Part shown: positions 55,929-64,000 of the stretch, piece after piece
Position numbering within the stretch: the stretch's first letter is position 1
Layout of the letters: every line of letters starts with the position of its first letter
DNA from: Algoriphagus sp. Y33
GTDB taxonomy: Bacteria > Bacteroidota > Bacteroidia > Cytophagales > Cyclobacteriaceae
Length of the DNA stretch: 64,000 bases
Assembly (NCBI RefSeq): GCF_014838715.1
Contig: NZ_CP061947.1
Coordinates: 2,790,001 to 2,854,000, forward strand
Direction: 5' to 3'
Position numbers and translations under genes: made by a program
The notes under the pieces: generated by a model
What the model was told of the DNA's origin: nothing
Database searches by the model: none
The model's input: only the letters and a program-made list of their open reading frames with translations

Positions 55929-56813
55929 CTAGCAGCACCGTGAGGAAGGCGTGCAATCAGTTGCCCCAAGCTCTGTTAGGTTGACCTTGGGCTTTAGAGG
56001 TTTAACGCCCTTCTTTTCTGCATATACAGTAATGCTGAAAATACCTGTCTTCCCCTTGTTGAAATCGGAAACTTCCTCCGCAGTGAGGTATTTGCTCAAA
56101 ATATCTTCAGGAATAGTTATGGGCTTCTCTTTCTGCAAAGTGATGTGCTGAAATCCCATGTGCTTGATATAGTCTAGGTAGTCACTTTTTTGAATAGCTC
56201 CTGCAACACACCCTGCATACATTTCCGCATCTTCACGCAAGGCATCCGGCAAGTCACCTACCAAAACAATATCAGAAATACTAAAATGCCCGCCGGGTTT
56301 CAACACCCTATAAATCTCTCCTATTACTTTTTGTTTGTCAGGCACAAGATTAAGTACACAGTTGCTTACAATGACATCCACTGCATTGTCATTTACAGGC
56401 ATATTGTCTATGTCCCCTTCTCGAAATTCCACATTGACGTAACCCAATTTTTCAGCATTGGCACGGGCCTTTTGAATCATGGCAGGAGTGAAATCTATTC
56501 CGATTACTTTTCCTTCCGACCCAGTCTCATGACGTGCAATAAAACAATCATTACCCGCTCCTGACCCCAAGTCAACTACAGTGTCTCCTTTTTGTATTTT
56601 TGCAAACTGTATGGGCAATCCACAACCCAATCCCAAATCTGCCTCTTTCAGATATCCTTCCGTTCCTATATAATCATCCATCATGATGTTGTAAACCTTA
56701 TTTGATGGAGTGGTAGCACCACAGCAAGATGCAGCATTTTCAGCTTTGCCTTGCCCTGCTATTTGAGCGTATCGCTCTTTTACCACATTTTTCAACTCTT
56801 GTTCTTTATTCAT
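55929..56813 (-). CDS. arsM: Arsenite S-adenosylmethionine methyltransferase
   Basis: A 294-residue class I methyltransferase that methylates arsenite to volatile or less toxic organoarsenicals. From the ATG at 56813, the SAM-binding motif is VVDLGSGAGNDCFIA. The three cysteines that bind arsenite are present: C64 in GLGCG, C152 in SNCVLNL and C202 in AGCVAGA. Additional cysteine pairs occur near the N-terminus (C30-C31) and at the very C-terminus (SSRCC). An earlier in-frame start at 56837 adds eight residues. No arsR, arsenate reductase or arsenite pump gene lies nearby, so the gene stands alone. Confidence 0.92.
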   Translation of the reverse strand: MNKEQELKNVVKERYAQIAGQGKAENAASCCGATTPSNKVYNIMMDDYIGTEGYLKEADLGLGCGLPIQFAKIQKGDTVVDLGSGAGNDCFIARHETGSEGKVIGIDFTPAMIQKARANAEKLGYVNVEFREGDIDNMPVNDNAVDVIVSNCVLNLVPDKQKVIGEIYRVLKPGGHFSISDIVLVGDLPDALREDAEMYAGCVAGAIQKSDYLDYIKHMGFQHITLQKEKPITIPEDILSKYLTAEEVSDFNKGKTGIFSITVYAEKKGVKPLKPKVNLTELGATDCTPSSRCC

Positions 56814-56932
56814 GGCCTTATAGTATTGTGACATCAAGATAAGAATTAGTTTTTTACATCATTTCCCAAACTTGGATATTATTACCGGCGATTACGTCCC
56901 ATTTCAATAGACGTTCTAGTTCGAAAAGCTAA

Positions 56933-59359
56933 TCACTCACTCTTCAGCGTCTTCACAGGATTTGCGCGGATGCTTTTATAGGTTTGGAAGAATATCGTCG
57001 CCAAAGCCAATCCAAAACAAGCCAGCGCCGCAGCCAAAATCACCCAAATCTCTATACCGGTTTTATAGGCAAACTCCTCCAGCCAGCGATTCATAAATAC
57101 CAAAGCCAGCGGTACCGCGATTAGCATGGAGATCAGAATCAACTTGAAATAGGAAGCCGAAAGCATCATGAATATCTCAGGAAGCGTTGCTCCAAATACC
57201 TTTCGGATTCCGATTTCCTTGTTTCTCAATTCAGTGGTATAAGCCGTCAATCCAAATAACCCCAAGCATGCAATCAAAATGGAAATGCCTGTCAAGACCT
57301 GAAGCAGGTTTGCCATTTTCATTTCGGAGGCATACAGTCTCCCAAAATCCTCATCCAAGAAACTGTAATTCATCGGTACTCTTGGCTCAAATTGCTTCCA
57401 AGCCACGTTCAGCTCATCCACTCCTGCCACGATATTCCCGCCTTGTACTTTCACAGATATATAATCCCTGAGAAAATAATCGTGCATGTATTCGATCACC
57501 AGCGGCTTGATTTCATTCCGAAAAGTTTCAAAGTTAAAGTCTTCCACCAAGCCTATAACTTCGAGTGTAGCCTCATCGTTTTCACCTTCATTTTTGATGA
57601 CCAACTGACCTATTGGATCAGCTGAAATCCCCAGTTGTTTTGCAGCCATTTCATTGATGACTATCTTACTTTGATCGGCTCCGGGCGTTTCACCAAAGTT
57701 TCTACCTTTCAATAAGCTAAATTGATACGTATCCAAATAGGATGCATCCGCCTCATACCAATTCATGCCTTGCTCCAAATCGCTGGTCGGGATTTTAAAA
57801 GAGCGCATCTGAAATTGCCCGGACATGGGAATTCCCGTAGAAAAGCTCAGCGATTGCACATTTGAACTGGAGACAAAATGTCCTTTGAAATCATCCCGCT
57901 GGGAATTTTGAATTTCCCCATCATTATGAATGATCACCAATTGATCCCGATCAAAACCCGGATCAGAATTCTGGATAAAACTCATCTGGCGCTGCACCAG
58001 AAGCGTACAAATGATCAGGGTGAGTGAAGTTGCAAACTGAAAAACCACGAGTCCATTTCGGAAATTGTGGGAGTTTTTCCCAACTGACAACTGCCGTTTG
58101 ATTATCTGAAGTGGCTTAAAGGAAGAAAGGTAAAATGCAGGGTAAAAACCTGAAAGCATAGTCAAGATGACTACCCAGACCGGTATCATCCAAATGATCA
58201 TGCTGTTTGTCATGAGATCAAACTTCAGATTTTTCCCGGAAATCTGATTAAAGGGCTCATTTGAAAGTGTCACAATCACCAAAGAAATCGCCACACTGAT
58301 CAGAACCAACAAAAGCGCCTCAGTGAGAAACTGATAGATCAGCTGGGATTTCTGCGAACCCATGACCTTGCGCACACCTACTTCCATTGAGCGAAGCCCG
58401 GCTTTGGCCGTAGCCAAATTCATGAAATTAATACAAGCCAACAGCAGCACAAATGCCGCCACAAAGGAGAAAATGTAAATGTAACTCTGGTAGCCGTTTG
58501 CCTCATGCTCCCGTAGTAAGTGTGAGTTCAAATGAATGTCCTGCACCGGCATTAATTGCAAGTTATAATCAGAGTTCTCTGCCCCAGACTCCAGGGAAGG
58601 AATCACATACGTTGCTACCAGCTGGTCTAGTTTTTCAGCCACAACTTGCTGTTTATCGGGCGGGAATTTGGCGTACGTATAAAGAATCGACCAAGACCAG
58701 CTTTCCATGTCAAATATCTCGGCGTTCATGCCCGGATCAAACACGAGCATATCAAAATGAAAATGTGACTGCGCAGGAATATCCTCCACCACGGCAGAGA
58801 TCTGCTTTAGATCAGGATTATTGCTACCCATCAGAATAGATTTTCCTACCATTTCTGAAGAAGAAACATCGCCAAAATACTTCTGTCCGAGACTCTCTGT
58901 GATAACTACATTTTTGGAATCGGCCAGTGCCCGTTGCTTATTTCCTGCCAGAAGATTAAGGTCAAAAACTTCAAAAAAGTTGGATTCGGCGTAATAGACT
59001 TTTTCCTCCCGGAAGATTTGATCTTTATTAGTTCCAGAACCGGGCTGAATCGTGAAGTCATTCCATTTCAACAAACGGGTGACAGCTTCCACTTCAGGAA
59101 TATCAGCCTGGATTCTCGGGCCAAGGGAAGGTGGAGCCGTAGCATAACTTGCTGTAGCATAATCCCCCCAATGGGATGTAATCCGAAAGACTGATTCTGA
59201 TTCAGGATAAAAACGGTCGTAATTCACTTCATCCTGAATAAAGAGCATAATCATCAAAAAACCTGAAATCCCCATCGTCAACCCTACTACATTTAAAATA
59301 GTATACAGCCTGTTTTTCTTTAGGACTCTCAAGCCGATTTTAAGGTAGTTTTTCCACAT
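56933..59359 (-). CDS. ABC transporter permease, MacB/FtsX-type (array copy 1)
   Basis: An 808-residue inner-membrane permease of the Bacteroidota two-unit FtsX type. TM1 lies at about 21-42 (LNVVGLTMGISGFLMIMLF), then a large periplasmic MacB-like domain, FtsX block 1 (about 285-400: FVLLLACINFMNLATAKAGLRSMEVGVRKVMGSQ), a second periplasmic domain and FtsX block 2 (about 685-808: ACLGLFGLTAYTTELRNKEIGIRKVFGA), ending NPVKTLKSE. The ATPase partner is not encoded here. Substrate unknown; family members export peptides, lipids or drugs, or act in signalling. The paralogous copies in this array share layout and terminal motif but are divergent. Confidence 0.9.
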   Translation of the reverse strand: MWKNYLKIGLRVLKKNRLYTILNVVGLTMGISGFLMIMLFIQDEVNYDRFYPESESVFRITSHWGDYATASYATAPPSLGPRIQADIPEVEAVTRLLKWNDFTIQPGSGTNKDQIFREEKVYYAESNFFEVFDLNLLAGNKQRALADSKNVVITESLGQKYFGDVSSSEMVGKSILMGSNNPDLKQISAVVEDIPAQSHFHFDMLVFDPGMNAEIFDMESWSWSILYTYAKFPPDKQQVVAEKLDQLVATYVIPSLESGAENSDYNLQLMPVQDIHLNSHLLREHEANGYQSYIYIFSFVAAFVLLLACINFMNLATAKAGLRSMEVGVRKVMGSQKSQLIYQFLTEALLLVLISVAISLVIVTLSNEPFNQISGKNLKFDLMTNSMIIWMIPVWVVILTMLSGFYPAFYLSSFKPLQIIKRQLSVGKNSHNFRNGLVVFQFATSLTLIICTLLVQRQMSFIQNSDPGFDRDQLVIIHNDGEIQNSQRDDFKGHFVSSSNVQSLSFSTGIPMSGQFQMRSFKIPTSDLEQGMNWYEADASYLDTYQFSLLKGRNFGETPGADQSKIVINEMAAKQLGISADPIGQLVIKNEGENDEATLEVIGLVEDFNFETFRNEIKPLVIEYMHDYFLRDYISVKVQGGNIVAGVDELNVAWKQFEPRVPMNYSFLDEDFGRLYASEMKMANLLQVLTGISILIACLGLFGLTAYTTELRNKEIGIRKVFGATLPEIFMMLSASYFKLILISMLIAVPLALVFMNRWLEEFAYKTGIEIWVILAAALACFGLALATIFFQTYKSIRANPVKTLKSE

Positions 59360-59441
59360 GGTAGATAATTCTAGGTTGTTTTTAATTCTAGTACTTCAAC
59401 ATTCAGCGTTCATTATTCGACATTCATCATTCGTTTAATTC

Positions 59442-59524
59442 GTCATTGGTAGCGAGGAACGAGAAAAGCAATCTATTTAAGAATCACTAGCAGATTGCTT
59501 TACTCCTCTGTTGTTACCAATGAC
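59442..59524. repeat. Palindromic repeat copy A in permease spacer
   Basis: Outer arms GTCATTGGTA (59442-59451) and TACCAATGAC (59515-59524) and inner arms AAAGCAATCT/AGATTGCTTT (59465-59474, 59492-59501) form a two-tier inverted repeat between copies 1 and 2 of the permease array. It belongs to the same type as the copies at 61957 and 62081. Confidence 0.7.
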
Positions 59525-59541
59525 CTAAATCCACAATCCTC

Positions 59542-61902
59542 TCACTCACTCTTCAATGTCTCCGCTGGATTCACCAATGCCGCTTTGATCGCCTGAGAAC
59601 TCACGGTCAACAGCGCTATCAAGAGCGTTAACCCACCGGTCCATAAGAATACAGTCCAGTCTATGCTGGTTCTATAGGCAAATGTCTCCAGCCAGTCACT
59701 CATAAAATACCAAGTTGCCGGGATGCCAATAATCACAGAGGCAAAGACCAACTTGGTGAATTCTGAAGAGATCAAACCCACCACGCTGCTCACAGAAGCT
59801 CCCATTACTTTGCGTACCGAAACCTCTTTTTTCCTTCGCTCTGCAATGAAAGTAGCCAAGCCAAAAAGCCCCATACAGGATATCATCACTGCCAAACCGG
59901 TGAAGAGCGAAGTGAGCTTGGCCGTGCGCTCCTGAGAACTGAATTTCCGGGCATGTTCCTGATCCACAAACTTATACTCAAAAGGTGAATCGGGATTGAA
60001 TTTATCAAAAACAGCCTCTACACTAGCCAAAGAATTCCTATAGCTTCCTCCCGCTGCAAATCGAATATGGATGAAGTTCAAGTTTCGCTTTGGCCCCATC
60101 ACCATAATCGGGATCACGTCATCAAAGGGCGATTCCATGATAAAATCTTTTACCACTCCCACTATAGTAAACTCATAAGAGTCGTCTTTAATCACCTGAC
60201 CGATTGGGTTTTCAAGCCCCATGACTTGAACGGCCTTTTCATTGACTATTGCCGATAAACTATCAGCCGCATAGGTATAAACATCGATATCCCTACCTGC
60301 GATCAACTCCATCCCGGCTGTTTTCACCAAGTTTGCATCAGTTCCCATTCTGCTAATCATTGGTCTGTATTCCGGATCTTTTCCCTGCCATTCCATACCA
60401 TCTGTATCCGAGTGGATATTGGTCAATGGAGAAAATGTATAACTTACTTCTGCCACTTCAGGCAATGACAACAATTCATTGCGGAGCGCAATCTTATTCT
60501 CCCTCATGTTTTTAGTTACCGCATGAAAAATCAGGTTTTCCTTAACTATCCCCAAGTCTCTATTTTGGACAAATGTCATCTGATCCTGCACAATCCACAC
60601 ACTTGAAATCAAGGTCACCACCACGGCAAATTGAAACACAACCAAAACTTCCCGGGGCTTCAATCCAAAACTTCTTGTCGAATTCATTTTAGACTTGAAA
60701 ACCACTGTAGGCTTATAGGCACTCAGTAAAAATGCAGGATAGCTTCCAGCCAGTATTCCTGTCACAAAGACATAAACCACAGAAATTCCCCAGAAAAAGG
60801 GCTGGGTAAATGGATTCTCCAATTCCTGGCCAACCAAATCTTTAAACCAAGGGAAAGAGAGGGAAACAATAACAATGGCAATCAAATACGCTGTAAGTGC
60901 AATCAAAATAGATTCAGCCAAAAACTGCCCAACCAACATTCCTTTGCCTGCCCCTGATATCTTTCTAATTCCAACCTCTTTAGATCTCCTGTCGCTTTGA
61001 GCAGTGCTCAGATTAACGAAATTGATGGCAGCGATAAGCAAAACGATAATGGAAATAATTCCAAACATCCGGATCATCTCTATCTTACCACCAACAGACT
61101 TACCATTTTCAAACTTAGAATACAGATGAAGATCCCGAATCGGAAAGAGGAAATCGGAAACCTCATCCATTTCTGAATTTTTAGCTGTAAAATCAGAAAA
61201 CTTCTTATTAAATCCCCCGAGGTCAGTCCCTTCATTTAGCATCGTGAATGTGCGGTAAGAATTGTTACCCCAGTAGTCATCCGCCCAACCCAATGTTTCC
61301 AGTTTCTTGAAAGGCAAAAATGCAGCAAATGGAAAATCGGTATTCTTAGGCAAATCTTTGATAACAGCTTTTACTTCAAAATCCATTTGCTTTTCCACAG
61401 TGACAGATTTACCCATTGCGGGAGAATCCCCAAATAGCTTTCTGGCCACAGAGGCTGTCAAAACAATATTTCCGGGTTCTGTCAATGCAGCTACCGGATC
61501 CCCCTCCAATGCTTCAAAACTGAACATCTTAAAAAAACCGGGATCGGTAAAGGTGGATTCCTCATAAAAGCTATTATCTCCAACCGTAAAAAGCTGCTCA
61601 TCCCATTCCGTTATTCTCGCTACCTCTTCCACTTCGGGAAATTGCTCCATAATAGCAGGTGCATAGGGCGCAGGCGTATAATCCCAAGTGAATAACTCAC
61701 CCTGCATTTCAGCATTTCTCCAGTTTGCATAGACTCGGTCAGAATTCTCGTGAAAGCGGTCTACAGATAGCTCGAATTGTACCCAAATAAGGATCAATAT
61801 CGAGGCAGCCATACCGATTCCCAGTCCGGCAATATTGATAAATGCATATCCCTTACTTCTAGTGATATTTCTCCAGGCGATTTTCAGGTAGTTTTTCCAC
61901 AT
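59542..61902 (-). CDS. ABC transporter permease, MacB/FtsX-type (array copy 2)
   Basis: A 786-residue paralogue of the neighbouring permease with the same layout: TM1 near residues 22-40 (INIAGLGIGMAASILILIW), periplasmic domain, FtsX block 1 (VLLIAAINFVNLSTAQSDRRSKEVGIRKISGAG, about 285-317), second periplasmic domain and FtsX block 2 (ISCMGLFGLATFIAERRKKEVSVRKVMGAS), ending NPAETLKSE. ATPase partner not in the window. The spacers on both sides carry palindromic repeats rather than promoters that I can recognise. Confidence 0.9.
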   Translation of the reverse strand: MWKNYLKIAWRNITRSKGYAFINIAGLGIGMAASILILIWVQFELSVDRFHENSDRVYANWRNAEMQGELFTWDYTPAPYAPAIMEQFPEVEEVARITEWDEQLFTVGDNSFYEESTFTDPGFFKMFSFEALEGDPVAALTEPGNIVLTASVARKLFGDSPAMGKSVTVEKQMDFEVKAVIKDLPKNTDFPFAAFLPFKKLETLGWADDYWGNNSYRTFTMLNEGTDLGGFNKKFSDFTAKNSEMDEVSDFLFPIRDLHLYSKFENGKSVGGKIEMIRMFGIISIIVLLIAAINFVNLSTAQSDRRSKEVGIRKISGAGKGMLVGQFLAESILIALTAYLIAIVIVSLSFPWFKDLVGQELENPFTQPFFWGISVVYVFVTGILAGSYPAFLLSAYKPTVVFKSKMNSTRSFGLKPREVLVVFQFAVVVTLISSVWIVQDQMTFVQNRDLGIVKENLIFHAVTKNMRENKIALRNELLSLPEVAEVSYTFSPLTNIHSDTDGMEWQGKDPEYRPMISRMGTDANLVKTAGMELIAGRDIDVYTYAADSLSAIVNEKAVQVMGLENPIGQVIKDDSYEFTIVGVVKDFIMESPFDDVIPIMVMGPKRNLNFIHIRFAAGGSYRNSLASVEAVFDKFNPDSPFEYKFVDQEHARKFSSQERTAKLTSLFTGLAVMISCMGLFGLATFIAERRKKEVSVRKVMGASVSSVVGLISSEFTKLVFASVIIGIPATWYFMSDWLETFAYRTSIDWTVFLWTGGLTLLIALLTVSSQAIKAALVNPAETLKSE

Positions 61903-61956
61903 TTCTTAGCTATTGAAAGATTTTATAAATTGAAAAATTGGAAGATTTGGTTTAAT

Positions 61957-62071
61957 CGTCATTGTGAGGGCATCATACTACTTAATTCCACCTTAGAAAT
62001 CTTGCCCTGAAGTAATCTGATCGTGATTCCACAAAACAGATTGCTTCGTTCGTGCCTCACTCGCAATGACG
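61957..62071. repeat. Palindromic repeat copy B
   Basis: Outer arms CGTCATTGTGAG (61957-61968) and CTCGCAATGACG (62060-62071) match with one G-T pair; inner arms GAAGTAATCTG (62009-62019) and CAGATTGCTTC (62037-62047) also match with one G-T pair. The element spans 115 bases. Confidence 0.75.
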
Positions 62072-62080
62072 TAACTAACC

Positions 62081-62192
62081 CGTCATTGCGAAGGGCATCA
62101 TTATACATAATTTCACTCCAGTCATCTTTCCCTGAAGCAATCTCTTCTTAAGAAAAACAGATTGCCGCACTCCTCCGTCGTTCGCAATGACG
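62081..62192. repeat. Palindromic repeat copy C, tandem to copy B
   Basis: Outer arms CGTCATTGCGAA (62081-62092) and TTCGCAATGACG (62181-62192) are perfect complements; inner arms GAAGCAATCT (near 62134) and AGATTGC (near 62159) match as in copy B. Length 112 bases, starting nine bases after copy B. Confidence 0.75.
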
Positions 62193-62311
62193 ACCTATTC
62201 AATTCCACTTCTGTGCCAGTCAAAAATAACTATAACAGCACGTTAGGGCTAAAAAATCAAAAATCTCAAGTTATCTACCGAACGTTTTTGTCCGCTTGCG
62301 GTCAAACCATC

Positions 62312-63526
62312 TTATGGATAAAGCAAATACTTCAGCCTCATTTCCTTATATGCGGTAAGCTCAGGCTCCCAACCCGCCCTAATGGTTTCCATAGGAACAT
62401 CGTCAATAATCTGCTGCCTGAAATCCCCTCTACCGATCTGCATTTCAATCGTATTCATCTGATTACTCAGCTTGGAGTCAAAAAACTTCTCCTTCTCAGG
62501 ACTGGCTTTATAGAGTTCGCGTATCCAGTCAAAATTGATCTGTCCGCTTTTTCTTAGTAGCTCTGTATCGTACTCCCGCAAGTCAATTCCATAGCAAACC
62601 TGATCCATAAATAAGGGTGTCTCAGCCATGCCTTTGATGCCCACTGGAATAAAGCTGAAGTCATAAATGTCTTTGTAAGCAGGACTTCCCAAAACTGTAA
62701 ATGGAAAATAAGTACCCCGTCCAAGGTTGATGTAAGTACCTTCAAACATACACAGACTTGGGTAGAGCAATACAGACTGTGGGGTATTCAAATTTGGGGA
62801 TGGACTTACCGGCAACTCGTAGGGCATATCATGCGCATAATTTGCCACTGGAATCACTTGGATGTCAGCCTTTACTTTATTGGCTAACCAACCTTCCCCG
62901 TTTGCCATCATTGCAAATTCACCTACGGTAAGCCCATGAGCCATGGGAATCGGAAACATTCCAATACCGGATTTATACTTCATATCCAGTACAGGCCCAT
63001 CGATCAGGTACCCATTGGGATTTGGTCGATCCAAAATCAACAGTTGCTTGCTGTTCTCCTCACAGGCTTCCATCAATCGAACCAACGCATTTATATTCGT
63101 ATAAAATCGAACGCCCACATCCTGCAGATCATAGATCAGAATATCCACATCCGCCAAATCTTCGGTACTCGGCTTATTCTTTCTGCCATAAAGCGATATG
63201 ATTGGAATGCCTGTTTGCTCATCCATAGCATCACTTACCTTGGCACCTGCACTGGCATCTCCACGGAAACCATGCTCCGGACCAAAAACTTTCACAATGT
63301 TGATTCCCAGATTCTGCAAACTATCCACCAGATGGGTTTTGCCGATGATGGAAGTCTGATTGGCTAGCACCGCTACCCTTTTACCTTCCAATAATGGCAG
63401 GTACAATTCAGTTTGCTCAGCACCCGTTTTGATTTCTTGCTGGGGTTCTTCAGTTTGATTTGCCGGAAGTTGTGTGGTACAAAAGCAAAGGAGTATGCTC
63501 AGCGCAAAAAGTGAAATGTATTTCAT
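62312..63526 (-). CDS. NamZ-like exo-beta-N-acetylmuramidase (DUF1343), lipoprotein
   Basis: A 404-residue exported protein of the DUF1343 family, whose characterised members (NamZ) remove terminal MurNAc from peptidoglycan fragments. The signal peptide ends in LLCFC, suggesting lipid attachment. Family blocks are visible: VAVLANQTSIIGKTHLVDSL, VFGPEHGFRGDASAGAKV, SLYGRKNKPS, DILIYDLQDVGVRFYTNI, LLILDRPNPNGYLIDGPVLD, PMAHGLTVGEFA, SPSPNLNTPQSVLLYPSLCMFEGTYINLGRGT and GIDLREY. It lies inside the permease array; whether they cooperate is unknown. It probably serves peptidoglycan recycling in the periplasm. Confidence 0.9.
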   Translation of the reverse strand: MKYISLFALSILLCFCTTQLPANQTEEPQQEIKTGAEQTELYLPLLEGKRVAVLANQTSIIGKTHLVDSLQNLGINIVKVFGPEHGFRGDASAGAKVSDAMDEQTGIPIISLYGRKNKPSTEDLADVDILIYDLQDVGVRFYTNINALVRLMEACEENSKQLLILDRPNPNGYLIDGPVLDMKYKSGIGMFPIPMAHGLTVGEFAMMANGEGWLANKVKADIQVIPVANYAHDMPYELPVSPSPNLNTPQSVLLYPSLCMFEGTYINLGRGTYFPFTVLGSPAYKDIYDFSFIPVGIKGMAETPLFMDQVCYGIDLREYDTELLRKSGQINFDWIRELYKASPEKEKFFDSKLSNQMNTIEMQIGRGDFRQQIIDDVPMETIRAGWEPELTAYKEMRLKYLLYP

Positions 63527-63562
63527 GGGTCTGGAAATTAAAACTTAAGTCTTGCAAAAATA

Positions 63563-63639
63563 CGTCATTGAGAGGGACGAAGCAATCCAAAACACTAGCG
63601 ACGGGATTGCCACTCCCCGTTCCTCGGATACCGATGACG
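63563..63639. repeat. Degenerate palindromic repeat copy D
   Basis: CGTCATTGAGAGGGACGAAGC (63563 onward) and a right end CCGATGACG (63631-63639), with an inner AGCAATCC/GGATTGC-like pair, resemble copies A-C but are less perfect. It lies between the NamZ-like gene and permease copy 3. Confidence 0.55.
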
Positions 63640-63739
63640 GTTTCCAAAATATCACCGTGGTCTGTGACTCCACAGAGAGGGCTCCCCGCAATGCCGCGGT
63701 CATAAAATCCGAAATCAAATGTCTCAAATCCGCAATCCC

Positions 63740-64000
63740 CTACTCGCTCTTGATCGCCTTCACGGGATTGGAGTTGGCGGCTTTGAGAGATTGGAGGGTT
63801 ACTGTCAAGAATGCAACGCCAAGAATAGTCACCGCAGCAAGGGGAATAAACCACCACTCAAAATTAATCTTGAATTGATACCCCGAAAGCCAATCCTGCA
63901 TCAGCCAAAAAGCTATACCCGATCCTACCAAAATTGAGATGGACACAATCAGTATAAATTCCTTGTTGATCACTTGCAGGATGGCAAAGGTGGAAGCTCC
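63740..64000 (-). CDS. ABC transporter permease, MacB/FtsX-type (array copy 3, C-terminal part)
   Basis: The last 86 residues of a third permease of the same type; the rest lies past the right edge. The visible frame begins GASTFAILQVINKEFILIV (FtsX block 2 linker and membrane segment), continues with WFIPLAAVTILGVAFLTVTLQS, and ends ANSNPVKAIKSE, the same terminal motif as the two complete copies. There is no true start within the window: the apparent internal start is a GTG within a continuous frame. Confidence 0.88.
   Translation of the reverse strand, partial: GASTFAILQVINKEFILIVSISILVGSGIAFWLMQDWLSGYQFKINFEWWFIPLAAVTILGVAFLTVTLQSLKAANSNPVKAIKSE

Larger units (their letters stand above)
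61903..62311. other. Intergenic region filled with palindromic repeats
   Basis: The 409 bases between permease copy 2 and the NamZ-like gene are largely taken up by two tandem palindromic repeats (listed separately); no gene is recognised. Confidence 0.6.

Overview
The window looks like a chromosomal stretch from a Bacteroidota bacterium, most likely a Cytophagales member of the Cyclobacteriaceae/Algoriphagus type. The taxon is inferred, not tested. The pointers are two SusC/SusD outer-membrane pairs, many short lipoprotein signals, Bacteroidota-style promoters (TTTG/TAnnTTTG), a bat operon, GSCFA and DUF1343/NamZ proteins, a 59-residue histone H1-like protein, and arrays of about 800-residue MacB/FtsX-type permeases. 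I found no rRNA, tRNA, CRISPR array, phage or intact insertion sequence. Most of the window is ordinary core genome.

Layout. 0-3 kb: a TonB-dependent receptor cut by the left edge diverges from a bat-type cluster (VWA membrane protein and two TPR-type proteins). 3-10 kb: a thiolase, then a minus-strand tripartite RND efflux operon (TolC, RND pump, adaptor). 10.7-20.5 kb: housekeeping genes, namely a MORN-repeat protein, purC, a STAS protein, ribonuclease Z, a queuosine-precursor transporter, a DEAD-box helicase, rsmE, a MerR regulator, dprA and an HMG-CoA lyase. 20.8-28.6 kb: small lipoprotein and hypothetical genes, the histone H1-like gene, a Gfo/Idh/MocA oxidoreductase, a GlcG-like protein, a beta-lactamase-fold hydrolase and a membrane pyrophosphatase.

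29-45.3 kb is the nutrient-uptake region: SusC/SusD pair 1 (plus strand), a PBP4-type carboxypeptidase, a secreted S9 peptidase, a VOC protein, SusC/SusD pair 2 (minus strand) and a second secreted S9 peptidase. Two exported serine peptidases around SusCD pair 2, with no glycoside hydrolase, suggest peptide rather than glycan uptake. 45.5-53.8 kb: DUF1801/DUF1835 proteins, an ECF sigma factor with a membrane partner, GSCFA, a YyaL-type thioredoxin-domain protein and priA. 54-56.8 kb: an AraC-type regulator, an unknown protein and an arsenite methyltransferase. 56.9-64 kb: three MacB/FtsX-type permeases (the last cut by the right edge) and a NamZ-like muramidase, separated by spacers carrying imperfect palindromic repeats.

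The most unusual observations are a canonical EF-hand calcium loop in the cytoplasmic loop of the RND pump, perfect palindromes placed just upstream of predicted promoters of the ECF sigma gene and of a small CxxCC protein gene, the palindromic repeat family confined to the permease array, and a membrane pyrophosphatase that appears to lack the usual gate glutamate.
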